From Euborellia annulipes (lineage: Eukaryota; Arthropoda; Insecta; Dermaptera; Anisolabididae), in the NCBI GenBank assembly GCA_023213315.1, contig JAKCPI010004951.1:165306-229305 (forward strand): a DNA stretch of 64,000 nt, read 5' to 3'. Below, piece after piece: positions 43,623-54,879 of the stretch. Position numbers and translations under genes: made by a program. Each line of letters begins with the position of its first letter. Within the stretch, counting starts at the first letter, position 1. The notes below the pieces were generated by a model. The model had not been told where the DNA came from, did no database searches, and saw only the letters and a program-made list of their open reading frames with translations.

Positions 43623-44282
43623 ACTTTCTCTTACCTATGTATATATGTAATATATATATAGAGAGAAAGTATTGGATTCATGTCAAAAATTCGATGTCGA
43701 GATTTTGATGGATCTTCACGTTTTGAGGTCCCCTGAATCCAAAAAAGTGGTTTTCGCGACATGGTCTGTCTGTGTGTGTGTCGTGTGTGTCTGTGAACAA
43801 AATATCTCAAGAACGAAAAGAGCTAGGAAGTTGAAATTTTATATTTAAGTTAGGCACCCCCATGGGACGTGACACGAAGCTTTTGAACAAAATTGACCAA
43901 AAAGTACTAGTATTTTACTGATTCACTTTTTCAGTTTTTTTCGATTTTCTCAAAATTTGCTCCAACGATTTTTTTTTAAATTCAAAAATCAATTATTTTT
44001 TAGATTCTCTATAAAATGTATATTCTCATTTTGTGATTGAAATCTTCTGAAGACCACTTTACTCTTGTACACCATAGAAAAGATAGGAGAAATGGTTGCC
44101 ATGGTATCAAAATATAAATATTTTCCCATACTTATAAATTTTACATCTTGAATTCAATTGTACCCTACTGTCGGAAACTAAACACATGTCGACACAAAAA
44201 ATCTGGTGTGACAAGCACAGTACACAACTTTCAATTACCGAAGGTAAGAGAAAGTTGTGTGCTGTGCGCCAGTCACACCAGA
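43623..44282 (-). mobile_element. Family A copy 11 (complete, inserted in family B)
   Basis: T5 | ACTTTCTCTTACC...CACACCAGA | T6. Family B copy 1 gives the empty site, a single T-run before TCACTG. Removing 43,623-44,282 and one T-run restores family B, so these are the true ends of family A. Confidence 0.92.
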
Positions 44283-44286
44283 TTTT

Positions 44287-44365
44287 TTCACTGATTTTCG
44301 ACATATTCCAGCGGACAGACCCATCTCACCATTCCTTAAACATCCCTCAACTAAAAGAAAATATA
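44287..44365 (+). repeat. Family B repeat, copy 2, right part
   Basis: TCACTGATTTTCGACATATT, CCAGCGGACAGACC, ATTCCTTAAACATCCCTCAA match 4,813-4,880. Confidence 0.7.
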
Positions 44366-45600
44366 TAAGATAAAGCGGGTGGGGTGTGAGCGATTCCGAA
44401 GCCCTTACAAGAAGATGGAAGATTCACAGCCCCTCGCTGCACAGTTGGTCAAATTGGCAAATATGCGGCTATAACTTTCATTTTTTTGGGCTGACCTTTA
44501 CAAATTTAAAGTTAAATATACGGATTCTTCTAAGTCCTTCAATATTTCCATATTTTCTCTAAAGGGGTAGAAACTACTTCTCGTCAAAGTTTGAAAAAAA
44601 TTATAATCTATGAAATATAAAGTTACGCTTTTGTAAATAAATCAGTAAAAATATGACAGGGGTAGACTACCCTTTACTCAAGGGGCAAAAAATTACAAGT
44701 CTTAAGAAAATTTGTAGAGTGGGAAAATAACTTGGGAGGGAGGGGGTGGTCTTTAAACAAACAGAAATAAAATTAATTTTTATATGAAATTCTAAAAGAT
44801 TTTAATGAGAAAAACAAATGCAATTTTATTCATTAATTTCTTTTTATAATTGAATGTGAATTAATGAATATCTATAAGGGGATGCGTGAGCCGAGGGGGA
44901 TCGAATTATATCTAAAACTACAAACCAAGGAAATATATTCATGAAACGAAGAACGAATTTACAGGCTTGTGGCATGTTACGACACAGAAACGTAAGTAAA
45001 TTAAAAAACAAATCATCTGAATTTTTACACTCATAATTAGGGGAGGCGAGTGGAGAAACTGCTTAAGAAAATCAGGCATTCAGACAGTGAAAAAGAAAAT
45101 TCCACCTCCAAAAATCTCACTTATTACTAGGCCACTGACGAGAGATGAAAGTTTAAATTTTCAATTATTTAATAATAATTTATTATTAAATATTATAGGA
45201 GAATATAAATTTTCTGTTAGAGGGGTGGAGGGTGAGAAGGGAGGGAAAGAAATCATTGCTTAAATGTAAAAAATTTACAAAAAAAATAATTTTCTATTTT
45301 CATTTTCATTTTTAAAGAAAAAAACTATTTTGTTTATTAGAAGGGGTGATTTACACCCTTTCTCACCCTCCCACCAGGGGGTACACGAATTCATCATAGA
45401 GTTATATTTAAAAAATTGGATAATTTTATCAGTATATTATAAGAGAGAAAAATAAAATACAAAATTACTTTAATTCGTTATGCAAATGAGATGTGAAAAT
45501 ATTCATTACCTTAATAATAAGATGACCAGGAGGGGAGTTTGGTGGATGAATGTCTTATTTGCACAAATCACAACACAATATAAAATAAACTAAACACACG
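44366..45600. other. No gene seen
   Basis: AT-rich with scattered GGGGTG patches; no element recognised. Confidence 0.3.
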
Positions 45601-45690
45601 CGAGAGAGAGAGAGAGAGAGAGAGAGTGGAGCTGAACCGAATGACTGACTCATGGCTCGAGTCAAAACAGACCGCCCGACAGGTAGGCAG
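45601..45690. promoter_or_regulatory. (GA)n tract with AP-1-like site
   Basis: (GA)n at 45,601-45,626 followed by GAATGACTGACTCATGG and a donor-like ACAG|GTAGGC near 45,682. The layout resembles the 35.3-kb segment. The motifs alone do not establish promoter activity. Confidence 0.2.
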
Positions 45691-45954
45691 CAAGCAAACA
45701 GGCATAGATAGATAGCATTGCTCTCTGAGCGACCAAGAATAAAAAATTATCAAATAAGTTCTCTATTTAAAAAAATTATATTCACTTGCAAACTAACGGG
45801 GTTTTATTCCGTTGGGAATAAATTCGAAATTAAATAACTATTAAAAGACTCACTTCATTTATCCACCCTTAAAACTCACCAAAACTCACCCCCAATTAAA
45901 TAAAATACTTCCAAATATTATTTTTTGTATTTATTTATTTATTAGGAATACAGT

Positions 45955-46050
45955 TCGAATCAGTCATGAAGAAGGTCGAAGAAACGACCTTAGGTTTTGA
46001 ATAAAATAAAGAAAAAAAAAAAAACAAGGCTGCTGTCTGTGGCTTTTATT
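45955..46050 (+). repeat. Stem-loop with GAAACGACC and poly(A), (G)GCTGCT flank
   Basis: GAAGAAGGTCGAAGAAACGACCTTAGG forms a hairpin, split here as GAAGGTCG / ACGACCTT, followed by GAATAAAATAAAG, an A-run and GGCTGCTG. It is a single (non-inverted) relative of the foldback family ends. Confidence 0.4.
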
Positions 46051-46079
46051 CTATTCACTATTATCAGCGTTTTCGAAAG

Positions 46080-46345
46080 GGAGGCGCGGACTAAGGGGAG
46101 GCGCGAATATAGCTACCAAGACAAATTTTCCACATAATTGCTAGTTTTATAAATAAAATAATAAATAAGAATAAATAAAAAAAAAAATATTTTTATATAA
46201 ATTTATATTTTTTAGCATAAAAAATACTTGTTTTTGTATTTTTTATTTATTATTTTATAAAATGGAGGGAGGAGTCATTCAATTAAATTTTTTTAAGGGA
46301 GGCGTTGTAACATAAAGTTTGGAAATCTCTGCACTATATATTTTC
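46080..46345. mobile_element. hAT-like end (decayed)
   Basis: The right side reads AAGTTTGGAAATCTCTGCACTA, complement TAGTGCAGAGATTTCC, a typical hAT terminus. G-rich GGAGGCGCGGA patches lie at the left. No clean left terminus or duplication. Confidence 0.4.
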
Positions 46346-46507
46346 ATACATTCACCTCTCTCATGTCGAAATAAGTAAGTATCAAGTGTAAAATTTATTT
46401 ATGAATAAATTGAAACATATCACCAAGTGTTTTGGCATGCTTATTAATTAATTTATATTGTTTGGAGCGAAAGTGGTGTAGGTTTTCCGTGAAATATATT
46501 TATAACT

Positions 46508-46562
46508 AAAATTATTTAGTATATGTACACTTAGTGAAACCTCACATATACTAAATAATTTT
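46508..46562. repeat. 19-bp perfect palindrome
   Basis: AAAATTATTTAGTATATGT and its exact complement flank a 17-nt loop. Confidence 0.75.
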
Positions 46563-46614
46563 ACTTAATTTATATTGGTTAATTTTTTACCTACTTATAA
46601 TGTTTCAACTATAG

Positions 46615-46660
46615 CCAAATGATGACACCTCAGTCATCAAAATACGTATTAAGTATTGAT
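46615..46660 (+). repeat. Hammerhead-like signature relative (H8)
   Basis: ATGATGAC...GTCATCAAAATACGTATTAAG parallels the 31.3-kb element (CTGATGATGAC...GTCGAAATACGTATCAAG). Stem II is kept, but core bases are lost. Confidence 0.4.
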
Positions 46661-46734
46661 TTATAATCAATAAATAATTTGAAACAAGCAAGCTAGTATT
46701 TTTTAAACTGCTTTTTGTATAGGTATTATTGGCG

Positions 46735-46965
46735 ATTAGCCGAGGGGATAAAGCAGTTAAGCTTATAATCCTGAGTTGAAGACAACTCGAGTTCAAATCC
46801 ACCTCATGGCAATAAATTATCCAACTCTATTTGAGATACCTCCTCCTGAGGAAAGAAACGGGAACTCACCTCAGTATCATTCCCATGAAAGTTGCATTTC
46901 AGAGTAACCACAACGTGTCAGGGCTGACACTAATGACTGAGAGATTATTGACCTAAGATACCGAA
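46735..46965 (+). mobile_element. SINE S3 (tRNA-derived)
   Basis: The A-box-like TTAGCCGAGGGGATAAAG and B-box-like CTCGAGTTCAAATCCACC are spaced as in a tRNA. The body holds CCTCCTGAGGAAAG and GTAACCACAACGTGTCAG. Not a canonical tRNA: the acceptor arms do not pair well by eye. A minus frame of 65 codons crosses it and is spurious. Confidence 0.6.
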
Positions 46966-47019
46966 CCTAATAAATTGATAAAATATAGAAATTTGTGAAA
47001 AACGCCTTTTTTCTCCTAA

Positions 47020-47075
47020 TAAGGAACGTTTCGACAAATGTTTCATCAAATTTCTCTGATGCTAATCTCAGAATA
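47020..47075 (-). repeat. GAAACGTT signature relative (H11)
   Basis: Minus strand: TTTGATGAAACATTTGTCG followed by AAACGTTCCTTATTAGGAG, the same GATGAA - helix - CGAAACGTT layout as other foldback ends; no partner copy is visible. Confidence 0.35.
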
Positions 47076-48164
47076 AAAAGACCTCGAGCTTCTGAACAAA
47101 TATATCATAAGAGAATTGAATTATTTATTTTGAGGACCGGCAACCCCGGGATGCTAGCAACGCAGGCATAAGAAAGCTCTGTGCAACTTGAATCCATTAT
47201 TCGAATTCTCTCTTTATAAGTTATTTTTGTTATCAACTATCCCTCGAGAAGAGGAAGAAAAAAATATCCATCTATGCAAAAGGTCAAGAGAAAATAATTT
47301 GAAATTTATGATTTGGTCTGTTTGGTTTTGGTTTGTTTTCCCACATTCTATTTGTTTCCCTTTAATCAAAAGTTTATTTGCTCTGCTCATTTTGTTTCCC
47401 ATTCATCATGTTGCTAACCCAATTTGGCACCTTTGATTCCTCCCCCCCTTCCACATCCCCTGTCCTGACCTTATGCTATTTCCGTCAAATTGCCGATAGT
47501 ATCCGCTGTTCCCCTGATGATCCTTAAACATGCAACTAGACTATTATAGATTCGACAACTATTGAAGTATGACTCTCTATTATTTGAATAACTCGAATCG
47601 GAATCAAAAGTTATGTTACTACAAGGTACGGGTCGGGGTTTAGTTGCTTTTCTGATAAATATCAAAACATGTAAATTTAAAAATTGCCTGTTGCAAGTTA
47701 AACTAAAATTAGTACGCCCTTGACTTTTTAAAATAGAAAAAAGTGACGTTTTAGAAAAAGGCTTATAAATCAGAGCTCGTCGATATGTTCCATGTCACTT
47801 AGGACGTTTTTATTAATACACCTACTAAGGAACATAGATCATTATCACGAAATTGATTTATTATTTATTTTTAATAAAAAAATGTTCCACTTATATCCGA
47901 AGATGAATTCTTTGTTATATAGCTCGAGAGCACGCAACAAAAGAATATTTTTTTTTGTTAAAAATTATAGCCTAGAGTGCTTGGACCAGAAGACGAATAA
48001 ATTAGCTATGAAAATATCACATATCAAAAGAAGTCCAAGAATAGAGCTTTTTTTAGAATATGAAACTATTCATCTTTTGCGTTCGCAATTCATATTTAGG
48101 AAGATAAAACACATCAAATTCTCAGAATAAAAATAAAGAGCCTACGTTTATTTATCAAAGATGA
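47076..48164. other. No supportable gene
   Basis: A 112-codon frame at 47,792-48,130 (+) ends about 35 bp before the mariner relic. It does not resemble the mariner N-terminus by eye, so I leave it uncalled. The rest is unremarkable. Confidence 0.3.
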
Positions 48165-48566
48165 GAGGGTGTGGATAAGTATCGTACTGTTACTGCGAAT
48201 TACTATTGTGAAGTATTGAAGGGGCCATTAAGAAAGAAAATTGCAACAAAAAGACCACATCTTGCTCAAATGGGATCCTTTACCAGGATAATCTACCGGC
48301 ACATCATGCCATTAATCAAACAATCACTTAATTAAGCATTGAGGTGATGCCACATCCACCTTATTCACCTAACCTAGCGCCGCGTGACTTTCACCTATTT
48401 AGTGAAAAATGAGCTTCGGGGTCATCATTTTCAGAATGATCGAGAGCTAAACCACGAAATTTCGGGTGTACTTAACAGACTATCAAAAAGGGCCTTCAGG
48501 GAGTATTTTGAACAGTGGACTGAATCGCTGGAATCGTTGTATTTTGCCCGAGGAAGATTAAATTGA
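48165..48566 (+). pseudogene. Mariner-type transposase relic (C-terminal part)
   Basis: Frames broken by at least two frameshifts and several stops give, in order: VTANYYCEVLKGPLRKKIA, KRPHLAQMGSF, QDNLPAHHAIN (second catalytic Asp region, normally DNAPAH), HPPYSPNLAPRDFHLF (normally YSPDLAPCDF, third catalytic Asp retained), ELRGHHFQND, LSKRAFREYFEQW. The last 60 codons (48,384-48,566) stay open. Spacing between the two Asp is near, but slightly below, that of a DD34D mariner. The DNA-binding domain and first Asp are missing upstream. A mariner-like end may lie near 48,633-48,652, with no partner found. Confidence 0.88.
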
Positions 48567-48659
48567 AGGTTTGTAATGGAATTTGAATAAAAGAAAGCAG
48601 ACTTTTCTAGTAAAAAAATAATTACGGTTATTTTCTGACATCCCCTGATACTTTAAAAT

Positions 48660-49350
48660 AATAAAAAATTTGCCCGACTTCCTAAAAACGAGTTTAAAAA
48701 AATTAGCTCCCCTGTGATAGAAAATTTTCAACGAAGTCATAGTATTTTATAATTAAGGGTAATGTATTTTTCAGAGCTGAGGAATGCCTTCTATTTAAAT
48801 TTTGTATGATTAGAAATAAAAAAAATTAAAATTTATTCAATTTATTAAAAAAAAAAGATGTTGATAAGAGAAAAAAAAAAAAAAAAAAATATGGACGAAA
48901 TCTAAATTGCCTCAAATGCCAAAAAAACATAGCTACATAAAGAAAAGGATTATTTTGAAACACCTCTTTAATATATATTTCCTTTTGACGATTGCCCTTC
49001 TTTTTATATTAAATCTAAGGACGAAATTTATACTAAACGATAGATCGCATTTGTTTATTCATTATTTATTTAATGGTTTTCTTATCTTAAGTGATTTTAT
49101 TTGGCCCTTTAAGTCTTAGGAAATTGCACATTCCACAAAAGCAGTTTAGTTCACAACAAGATTCATGTTTGACTAAATTTTCTCTTAAAATTCTTTTCTC
49201 CGTTTTTTTTTAAAGGATAAATAATATAAAGGGCCGCTGTCTTCCCCACCTCATTTATAATTCTCATATTAAATAAACAAAGAAATAATTCAATAGAAGG
49301 TAAATTACCTCATAATTCTTTTCCTTTCCCTTGCCTATATTTTTTTTAAT
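48660..49350. other. No gene seen
   Basis: AT-rich, with A-runs and a TA/TTTA-rich composition. Confidence 0.3.
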
Positions 49351-49351
49351 A

Positions 49352-50538
49352 ACACTAGTCGACAAGGTTTTTTTCACAAGATATCTGATTAGTGAACCTA
49401 GTGCATTTTTTCACCCTGAATTCAGATATGTAGTTAGAATTTTTCCATCAGGCACAGTTTTAGAGATATAGAGCAAAATAGATTTTAGTCGAAAATGGGC
49501 TCTAAAACGGCTTTTATTTAAAATGTTCAAATTATTTTTAACGCGACGCCCCGTCAAATTATGCAGATAGTTAGAATACATATAAATTTTAAGTTTCATC
49601 CCAATCGGAGGTCATTTAGACGTGCCTCAAACGGCTTAAAGTTTAGAAAAATCGAAATTTTCAAGATTTTTTTTGCTTTGGTCACCCCTAATACAATATT
49701 AGATATCCCTGAATGAAAAAAACATATATGTACGATATTCTATAGTTCTTTGGCTTTCTAAAAAGCATTTATTCGTAAAAATCTATTAATTATTAACGAA
49801 ATTATTAATAAAAACGTGAGCAAAGAAAAAACACAAGTACACTCACTGGTCGAAAAAAATGGACTTCAATTGAATTAAAAAGCGAACCCTATCCACGAGA
49901 AGCTAATGTATCCTCTCTGAGCATCGGGTCACGGGCCCTAACTTTATTATATATTATTAAAAAAAAAATATTTTTTGAATCTCATATCTTTCTTTATACT
50001 TCTAAAAGAACAAGAGGTCCATTTTTTTTGTCCAGTGAATGTACTTGTGTTTTTTCTTTGCTCACGTTTTTATTAATAATTTCGTTAATAATTAACAGAT
50101 TTTTACGAATGAATGCTTTTTAGAAAGCCAAAGAACTATAGAATATCGTACATATATGTTTTTTTCATTCAGGGATCTCTAAAATTGTATTAGGGGTGAC
50201 CAAAGCAAAAAAATCTTGAAAATTTCGATTTTTTGAAACTTTAAGCCGTTTGCGGCACGTCTAAATGACCTCCGATTGGGATGAAACTTAAAATTTATAT
50301 GTATTCTAACTATCTGCATAATTTGACGGGGCGTCGCGTTAAAAATAATTTGAACATTTTAAATAAAAGCCGTTTTAGAGCCCATTTTCGACTAAAATCT
50401 ATTTTGCTCTATATCTCTAAAACTGTGCCTGATGGGGAAAAACTGAATTGATATTTGAATTCAGCATGAAAAATACTTCTAGAATTTCATATCTTCATTC
50501 TTGTGAAAGAAAAAAAGTTCATTTTTGTCAACTAGTGT
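49352..50538. repeat. 1.19-kb palindrome with CACTAGTYGACAA ends
   Basis: Inverted arms of about 500 bp. Shared blocks include TTAACGCGACGCCCCGTCAA, CATCCCAATCGGAGGTCATT, GCCGTTTTAGAGCCC and TGTACGATATTCTATAGTTC with their complements. Termini CACTAGTCGACAA and TTGTCAACTAGTG have TAA on both outer sides, possibly a target duplication. The arms end at an inner Tc1-like inverted pair (next feature). The 62-codon minus frame and its mirrored plus counterpart encode similar peptides, but they show no recognised domain. Confidence 0.8.
49841..50041. mobile_element. Inner TIR pair resembling Tc1 ends
   Basis: TACACTCACTGGTCG, A-run, ATGGACTT at the left and AGGTCCAT, T-run, GTCCAGTGAATGTA at the right are inverted, with TA at the edges. 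The enclosed ~150 bp is unpaired and has no gene. This is either a small MITE inserted exactly at the palindrome centre or the innermost part of the arms. Confidence 0.5.
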
Positions 50539-50607
50539 AATTAAACAATCCAAAATAATGCAATTTATTTATGGGAGCTAAACAAAATAAAGGGCAAAGT
50601 AAAAAAA

Positions 50608-51440
50608 TCCGGTGTGTGGCACAACACACTACTTTCTCTTAACTTTGGTAATTGAAATTTGTGTTCTGTGCTTGTCACACCAGATGTTTTGTGTCGACAT
50701 ATATTTAGTTTCCGCCGATATACTAAATTTTTTTTTTTTTACACACACTTTTTTCCCATTTACACTCACACATACATACACACACACAGTCTTTTCGGCA
50801 ACGTAGGCCATATAAGACTTTTTACGATAACCGTTATTTATATCTATTGGGGGTCCATGCATATTTATTTAACCCAAATGGCTTTAATAAAATCATCCGA
50901 CTGCCTGGGATCCGAACCCGCGACCCTTGGTACAGAAAGTCAGAACGCTACCAACAACACCAAGCCCGAGGGCTATTGAAATTCAAGTAAAATTTATAAA
51001 TATGGGAAAATACTTAAAATTGTTACCATGGCAACCATTTCTCCTATCTTTCCTATGAAGTACAAGAGTAAAGTGTGCTTCAAAAGATTTGAAGGGCAAA
51101 ATGAGAATATACGTTTTAAAGAGTATGTAAAAAACAATTGATTTTTGAATTTTAATAAAAATAGAGTGAATTTTGAGAAAAGTAAAGTACTAGTACTCTT
51201 TGACCGATTTTGTTCAAAAGCTTTGTGTTATGTCTCAGGGGGGTGCCTAACTTAAATATAAACTTTCAACCTCCTAGATGTTTTCGTTCTTGAGATATTT
51301 TGTTGACAGACAGACCCTTTTGCGAAACCTAAATTTTTGAACTCAGGGGACATCAAAACATGTATTTCCATCAAAATCTCGACTTCGAATTTTTGACTCA
51401 AATCCAATACTTTCTATATACAGTATATATTAACATACTG
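50608..51440 (+). mobile_element. Family A copy 12, split by S1
   Basis: Starts TCCGGTGTGTGGC (diverged hairpin). The interior is broken at GATATACTAAATT by an S1 SINE and resumes with AAATTCAAGTAAAATTTATA. It ends near TACTTTCTATATACAGTATA without the GGTAAGAGAAAGT strand. Confidence 0.8.
50731..50973 (-). mobile_element. SINE S1 in family A copy 12
   Basis: T-run, CACACACTTTTTTCCCATTT, AGTCTTTTCGGCAACGTAGG, body, head complement GGGATCCGAACCCGCGACCC and CAAGCCCGAGGGC. The target duplication is imperfect (ACTAAATT / TTGAAATT). Confidence 0.8.
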
Positions 51441-52638
51441 TATTAATTAACCGATTAATTCTTTAAAATTTTTGTCCCAACTTTATAAAATGAAATTATA
51501 TATTAAACATAACACATATTATTATATTAACCCTTTTTTAAGCAGCTAAAGAATTAATTGATTAACTGGTAAAAATAATTATTTTTCCCTTACCTTAATA
51601 CTGTATTCTCATGCGTCGAAAGAAGAGCAGCCGCCAGGGAAGAGAAAGAAGACTGTCAAGCAAACAGATCAAAATGCCAGCACTCCATTCAGCCAATTAA
51701 AAAAGAATTCCGTCTTTTTTTTATATAATAAAAGTCTTTAATTTTATTATCACATCTTCTTAAAAATAAAGCCAAAAAATATTTTCATTATTACTCTTAA
51801 ATTCCGTTCCCCTTTTTTGCGTTAGTGGTTTTATAATCCAATTAGGGAAAAAGGGTTAATCGTCGCTAATAACAATTCCTTTTTCCTCGTTTAGGAGGTG
51901 ATTATCTTCGGAAGGATTTTTCTTTTGGCCGTTAGCACAACCGAAGTGGTTTGCCTGAGGGGCTTGTGTCCTTTTTATTCAATTGGGTCCTTTTCTGAAT
52001 TGATGTGTCCCCCATAAGTCAAGCCTGGCATTTCTCGTTAGTCGTATCGACCGACCTTCCGACCCGCCATCTTCTCTATGGCAGGCAGGCATCGTCGCCA
52101 GTCTCAAATATTTATCTCATCTCCTTCCAGATTTTTATAACCGTCAAGGTGCTTTAAAGGGTGAGATCTTATCTCGGTCACCATTGAGGGGTGAAATTTT
52201 TTAGTAATAATATATCAACACCATTTTTTTTATTATTATTTTTTGTTACTTTATTTATTTATTTTCCAAAGGGAAGAAATTATTTTGTGAGTTTTTTTTG
52301 TTATTATTCTGGATGTATCTTCTTTAGAGTAAAGATTAAGATAAATCTTGTTATAAGATCAATGATTTCAATTTCCATCTTTTTGGTGCTAGTATCATAT
52401 AAACCATAGTTTCTCAACCTTATTTTGATTTTCTTTGAGAATATGTTTTTTTCTAGAACCTCCCTTCTGTAAATTGCTCTTTATTTATAATTTTTCACGA
52501 TTTTCAAGATCTCTTCCTGACCATAATGCTATTCAACAAAATAAGGGACACCCTATTATATATATTTATTTAGATTAGGCGCAATTTTTGGGTCTTTTTA
52601 AATCCAATAAAAGGTAAAAATAATTTCTCCATTTTTTT
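51441..52638. other. No gene seen; GC-richer unique block at 51.83-52.17 kb
   Basis: 51,830-52,170 is less AT-rich, is not repeated in the window and contains GGCAGGCAGGC and CGACCGACC motifs. It is a candidate exon or conserved element, with no frame to support coding. A decayed hAT-like TAGTTTCTCAACC motif occurs at 52,407-52,420. Confidence 0.35.
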
Positions 52639-53613
52639 ACTTTCTCTTACCTATGTATATATGTAATATATATATATATAGAGAGAGAGAAAGTATTGGA
52701 TTCATGTCAAAAATTCGATGTCGAGATTTTGATGGATCTTCACGTTTTGAGGTCCCCTGAATCCAAAAAAGTGGTTTTCGCGACATGGTCTGTCTGTGGG
52801 TGGGTGGGTGGGTGTGTGGGTGTGTGTGTGTGTGTGTGTGTGTTCAATTTTAAGCATGAAGGAATTGAGCTATGAGGTTGAAATTTTATATTTAAGTTAA
52901 ACACCCCCCGGGACCGGAAAAATAAGCTTTTAATCAAAATCGGCCAAAGAGTACTAGTACTTTACTGATGTACTTTTTCAGTTTTTTTTGATTTTCTCAA
53001 AATTTGCTCCAACGATTTTTTTTAAAATTCAAAAATCAATTATTTTTTAGATGCTCTTTAAAATGTATATTCTCATTTTGCGATTGAAATCTTCTGAAGA
53101 CCACTTTACTCTTGTATTTCATAGGGAAGGATAGGAGAAATGGTTGCCATGGTAACAAAATATAAATATTTTCCCATACTTTTTTTTTTTTTTTTATAAA
53201 AAAAAACATTCACACTTTTTTCTCACTCACACTCACACACACATTCACACTGTCTTTTCGGCAGCTCAGGCCATATAAGACATTTACGATAACCGTTATT
53301 TATGAATTTATATATATTAGGGTCCAGGCATTTTTATTTAAGCCATCTGGTATCCAGATGGCTTAAATAAAATCATCGGACTGCCTGGGGTCCGAACCCG
53401 CGACGTTTGGTATATGAGGTTAGCACGCTAACCTCTACACCACGCCCCGTGGGCTTCCCATACTTATAAATTTTACATCTGAATTCATATGTTCCGTACT
53501 GTCGGGAACTAAATATATTTCGACACGAAAAATCTGGTGTGACTGGCGCACAGCACACAACTTTCTCTTACCTTAGGTAATCGAAAGTTGTGTTCTGTGC
53601 TTGTCACACCAGA
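52639..53613 (-). mobile_element. Family A copy 13, split by S1
   Basis: T-run | ACTTTCTCTTACC ... CACACCAGA | T-run. The simple-repeat tract is (GGGT)n(GT)n here. An S1 SINE with an 11-bp duplication interrupts TTTTCCCATACTTATAAA. Confidence 0.9.
53182..53454 (-). mobile_element. SINE S1, full length, in family A copy 13
   Basis: Nearly identical to the 2,229-2,500 copy, including the ATCTGGTATCCAGATGG centre. Duplication TTCCCATACTT at 53,171-53,181 and 53,455-53,465. Confidence 0.9.
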
Positions 53614-54879
53614 TTTTTTTTTTTTTTTAAGTCATTTCGGCTCCTCGGACCATTTGACTTGTATACATTTATTATATTTATTAAGTACAGATGGTTCCGA
53701 TGACTCCGGCGGGGGTTCAACGATCTTGTTTTTCGGGGACCACTTATTTCGATTTTCATCACTAATTGGTTAACTTCATTGATCATTTTGGTTTTTCATT
53801 CTTCTGCCAGGCCCGCCGGCAATTTTTCCATCTGAACTAGTTAAATAATTTAAAATATTAATATCCTCCATTCAGTTTTTCAAAGGGTTTGAGAAATGCT
53901 TATAAATAAATTTGCCTCAAAAAGCATTTCTAGATGCCACTCTTCTCTGGTGAAAAAAAAGAGAGAGAAAATAAACACCTTTTTGAACACGTGATTTGAA
54001 TTGAATGTGATTTTTTTCAAAAGATCAATTTGCCTGAAAGGGCGCGAGTTTTGTTGCAATCATGATGCAAACAAAAAAAAAAAAGTTCAATCTTTTCAAA
54101 TTGGCACTTTTGTACTTTGTACAGTGCAATTAGTAGTCTCTCTACTTTTTCAAAGCGTTTTTTTTTTTTTTGTTAAACGTTCATTCAAAATTTTTTACTC
54201 TACATAACATCTCTCTTTTCCCTTCCTATTTACTTTATGATATGCGGATGTTTTTTCGGGTTAGTACTTCCGCTTTAATCGAAAGAGTAAGAGAGAGAGA
54301 GAGAGCAACAAAGGAATTTCTCATTTAAATTGAGTAGTAAATAGAAGCAGAGATTTTTTTAGCCATCGATCAGATCAAATAAGGAGTTCAATTTGTTTTA
54401 AGAATGAAAAGAATTTCGATATAAATAAAATGTAGCTGCTTTTATTACTTTCAAGATTAAAATTAAATATCAAAAATCCATTCTTTTTTTTTAAATTTTC
54501 TTAGCGGGTGAAATTTTATTTACCTAAATAGGCATTTCAACATATTTCCTCGAATTGAAAGGCCGAAATAATTAACATATTATAAATGCCTGAGAGTTAG
54601 GCCACCGGGAACGCATCCACGAATATCTACTTCTAACCTGAGGGGATGAATTTTAATTAGCAAATTCAAAAATTTTTCTGAGTAATTAACCTGTAATTAA
54701 TATAATGGTAATAAACTTTGCTCCAGATAGAGATTTCAATTCACATTCCACTTCTAGTCTGATTAATTAATATGGGAGGTCCAAAGAAGACCTTAAAAAA
54801 TATATAGATGCTAGTTCAAAAAGAATAGATAATCGCTTCTCAGAATACATACATGTATGTATGAAACAGTAGATAAAAA
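53614..54879. other. No gene seen; short GA tract
   Basis: A (GA)n tract of about 16 nt lies near 54,291-54,306. 53,634-53,835 is GC-richer, with GGCTCCTCGG and GACTCCGGCGGGGG. No gene supportable. Confidence 0.35.

Noticed and set aside
47792..48130. 112-codon frame just upstream of the mariner relic
   Set aside because: Considered as a mariner N-terminus, but no helix-turn-helix or linker motif of that family is visible and composition is that of random AT-rich sequence.
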